From assembly GCF_013415105.1 (NCBI RefSeq), contig NZ_JACCDF010000010.1:108494-172493 (forward strand): 64,000 nt of DNA. The letters are read 5' to 3'. Positions 63,413-64,000 of the stretch are shown here, piece after piece. A model generated the notes under the pieces. The model had not been told where the DNA came from and did no database searches. It worked only from the letters and a program-made list of their open reading frames with translations. The position numbers and the translations under genes were made by a program. This stretch comes from Vreelandella salicampi (GTDB lineage Bacteria > Pseudomonadota > Gammaproteobacteria > Pseudomonadales > Halomonadaceae). The first letter of the stretch is position 1. Each line of letters opens with the position of its first letter.

Positions 63413-63679
63413 ATGCCTCGTTACCCCATTCCCGAGGCAGAAGTTACCCCGAAAGGCTCTTTGAGAACCTGCGTTGACATCTTTTCGTTGGGTTCCCCAG
63501 AAAATGAGGTGGTCCGCTTAGCGTTGGTTGCATCGCCTCATTTATGTTTCGGCGGGATGGGTATTTACCATTTATGGGTGCTTACGCACGCCTACTACTT
63601 TCTTCCCACTGTCTTGATCGCAATATTTTTTGGAATTCTTGGTTTTCGAGTGGTTGATACGATGGTGCGTCGTCGATAG
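63413..63679 (+). CDS. Small membrane protein of unknown function
   Basis: 88 residues with one or two hydrophobic stretches (about 52-78, IYHLWVLTHAYYFLPTVLIAIFFGILGF) and a basic C-terminus (RVVDTMVRRR). I recognise no family. A perfect GGAGG seven bases before the ATG at 63413 supports translation (an ATG at 63407 is too close to the site). It lies between the peroxidase gene and the rRNA promoter and ends 32 bp before the latter. Confidence 0.6.
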   Translation: MPRYPIPEAEVTPKGSLRTCVDIFSLGSPENEVVRLALVASPHLCFGGMGIYHLWVLTHAYYFLPTVLIAIFFGILGFRVVDTMVRRR

Positions 63680-63711
63680 TTCTCTTGGGAATGAAAAGTT
63701 ATTGGCAGGCC

Positions 63712-63739
63712 TTGACCGAGATCGAAAAGCTAGTATGAT
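63712..63739 (+). promoter_or_regulatory. rRNA operon promoter
   Basis: TTGACC (63712-63717) and TATGAT (63734-63739) with 16-bp spacing and a GC-rich discriminator (ACGCACCC), the typical rrn arrangement giving growth-rate and ppGpp control. Confidence 0.8.
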
Positions 63740-63778
63740 ACGCACCCATCGAGAGGGCAAAGAGTTTTGTCATCTTGT

Positions 63779-63885
63779 TGCTCTTTAATAATGTGATCAG
63801 GTAATTCATGTGGGCGCTTGCCGATGAGGGTGATAAATCACCAAATATCAAGGCAAGCGACTCGACAAAGATCTTCGGGTCTTTG
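63779..63885 (+). promoter_or_regulatory. rRNA leader: boxA antiterminator and processing hairpins
   Basis: boxA is TGCTCTTTAA (63779-63788). Downstream, CGCTTGCC (63815-63822) pairs with GGCAAGCG (63852-63859) around an inner hairpin GGTGA/TCACC (63829-63842), and 63866-63885 forms CAAAGA/TCTTTG closed by a UUCG tetraloop. These are expected antitermination and precursor-folding elements. Confidence 0.75.
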
Positions 63886-63968
63886 AAGAACGTTTGAAAA
63901 CCTTGAGCCAAGTTTGATCCGCTTTTGTGTCTTCTCCGGAAGAGACGAGTAAGGATCACAATGATTGT

Positions 63969-64000
63969 AAACTGAAGAGTTTGATCATGGCTCAGATTGA
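63969..64000 (+). rRNA. 16S ribosomal RNA, 5' end (partial)
   Basis: The window ends in AAACTGAAGAGTTTGATC followed by ATGGCTCAGATTGA, the universal 16S 5' sequence (the 27F primer site). Only the first 32 nt are present. Confidence 0.97.

Noticed and set aside
1..64000. Mobile elements, prophage, CRISPR arrays or toxin-antitoxin pairs
   Set aside because: No transposase, integrase, att-like repeat beside the tRNA genes, regularly spaced repeats or toxin-antitoxin architecture was found; the duplicated tRNA-Val is a normal tandem gene pair.

Overview
The window looks like a chromosomal segment of a moderately GC-rich gammaproteobacterium, most likely Halomonadaceae (Halomonas or a close relative). 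Pointers are the gamma-type order purN-purM-perM-hda, the lexA-psrA-nagZ neighbourhood otherwise known from Pseudomonas, an AcnB-type aconitase, a PHA-granule phasin, a fused MoaC-MoaD and a TRAP transporter. This assignment is inference from gene content; the final 32 bases are the start of a 16S rRNA gene, so the adjoining sequence would settle it. The genes are almost all core metabolism. I see no prophage, insertion sequence or CRISPR array.

Layout. 1-2735: end of a TRAP uptake operon and an RpiR regulator, both on the minus strand. 2942-6889: two crotonase-fold enzymes around an NDP-forming acyl-CoA synthetase, probably a catabolic unit for an organic acid. 6999-12242: mrp, dcd, purN/purM (minus), a PerM-type membrane protein and hda. 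12308-14649: phasin, fumC and two identical tRNA-Val(GAC) genes. 14689-18049: a free-methionine-sulfoxide reductase with a frameshifted end, then metNIQ (minus) behind a transcription-terminating leader that I read as a SAM-II riboswitch. 18291-24323: riboflavin synthase, then purine and uracil salvage (two NCS2 permeases, apt, gpt, upp) with ung. 24355-26267: molybdenum-cofactor genes mobB, moaC-moaD fusion, moaE. 26287-29698: an RNase J-like nuclease (minus), purU and a membrane protein. 29723-33536: lexA (minus), psrA, a signal-less YkuD L,D-peptidase, nagZ and hpt. 33559-37082: divergent ppsR/ppsA. 37135-44264: ggt, then a membrane glycerophosphodiesterase, rraA and acnB on the minus strand. 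44265-49300: a repeat-bearing intergenic region, miaE and a 1300-residue multidomain regulator. 49322-55698: a cysteine-cluster protein and queC, trhP, a START-like protein, DUF2789, asparaginase, a CynX-type permease and an unknown protein. 55811-60971: rhlE and pqiABC (minus). 61117-63679: a Ca/Na exchanger, a dihaem peroxidase and a small membrane protein. 63712-64000: promoter, leader and start of an rrn operon.

The strongest unexpected item is the metN leader. A consensus promoter (TTGACA-N17-TAGACT) fires into a pseudoknotted RNA carrying the SAM-II core elements, and this is followed by an 8-bp GC hairpin and a run of seven U. The GGG that closes the SAM-bound pseudoknot can instead pair with the CACCC of the terminator stem, which is a complete on/off switch visible in about 120 bases. 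Other items worth attention are four tandem 14-bp repeats between acnB and miaE, the BTAD/cyclase-like/NTPase/TPR regulator next to miaE, a probable cytoplasmic L,D-carboxypeptidase beside nagZ, an RNase J-like enzyme, and a psrA promoter with two stacked palindromes.
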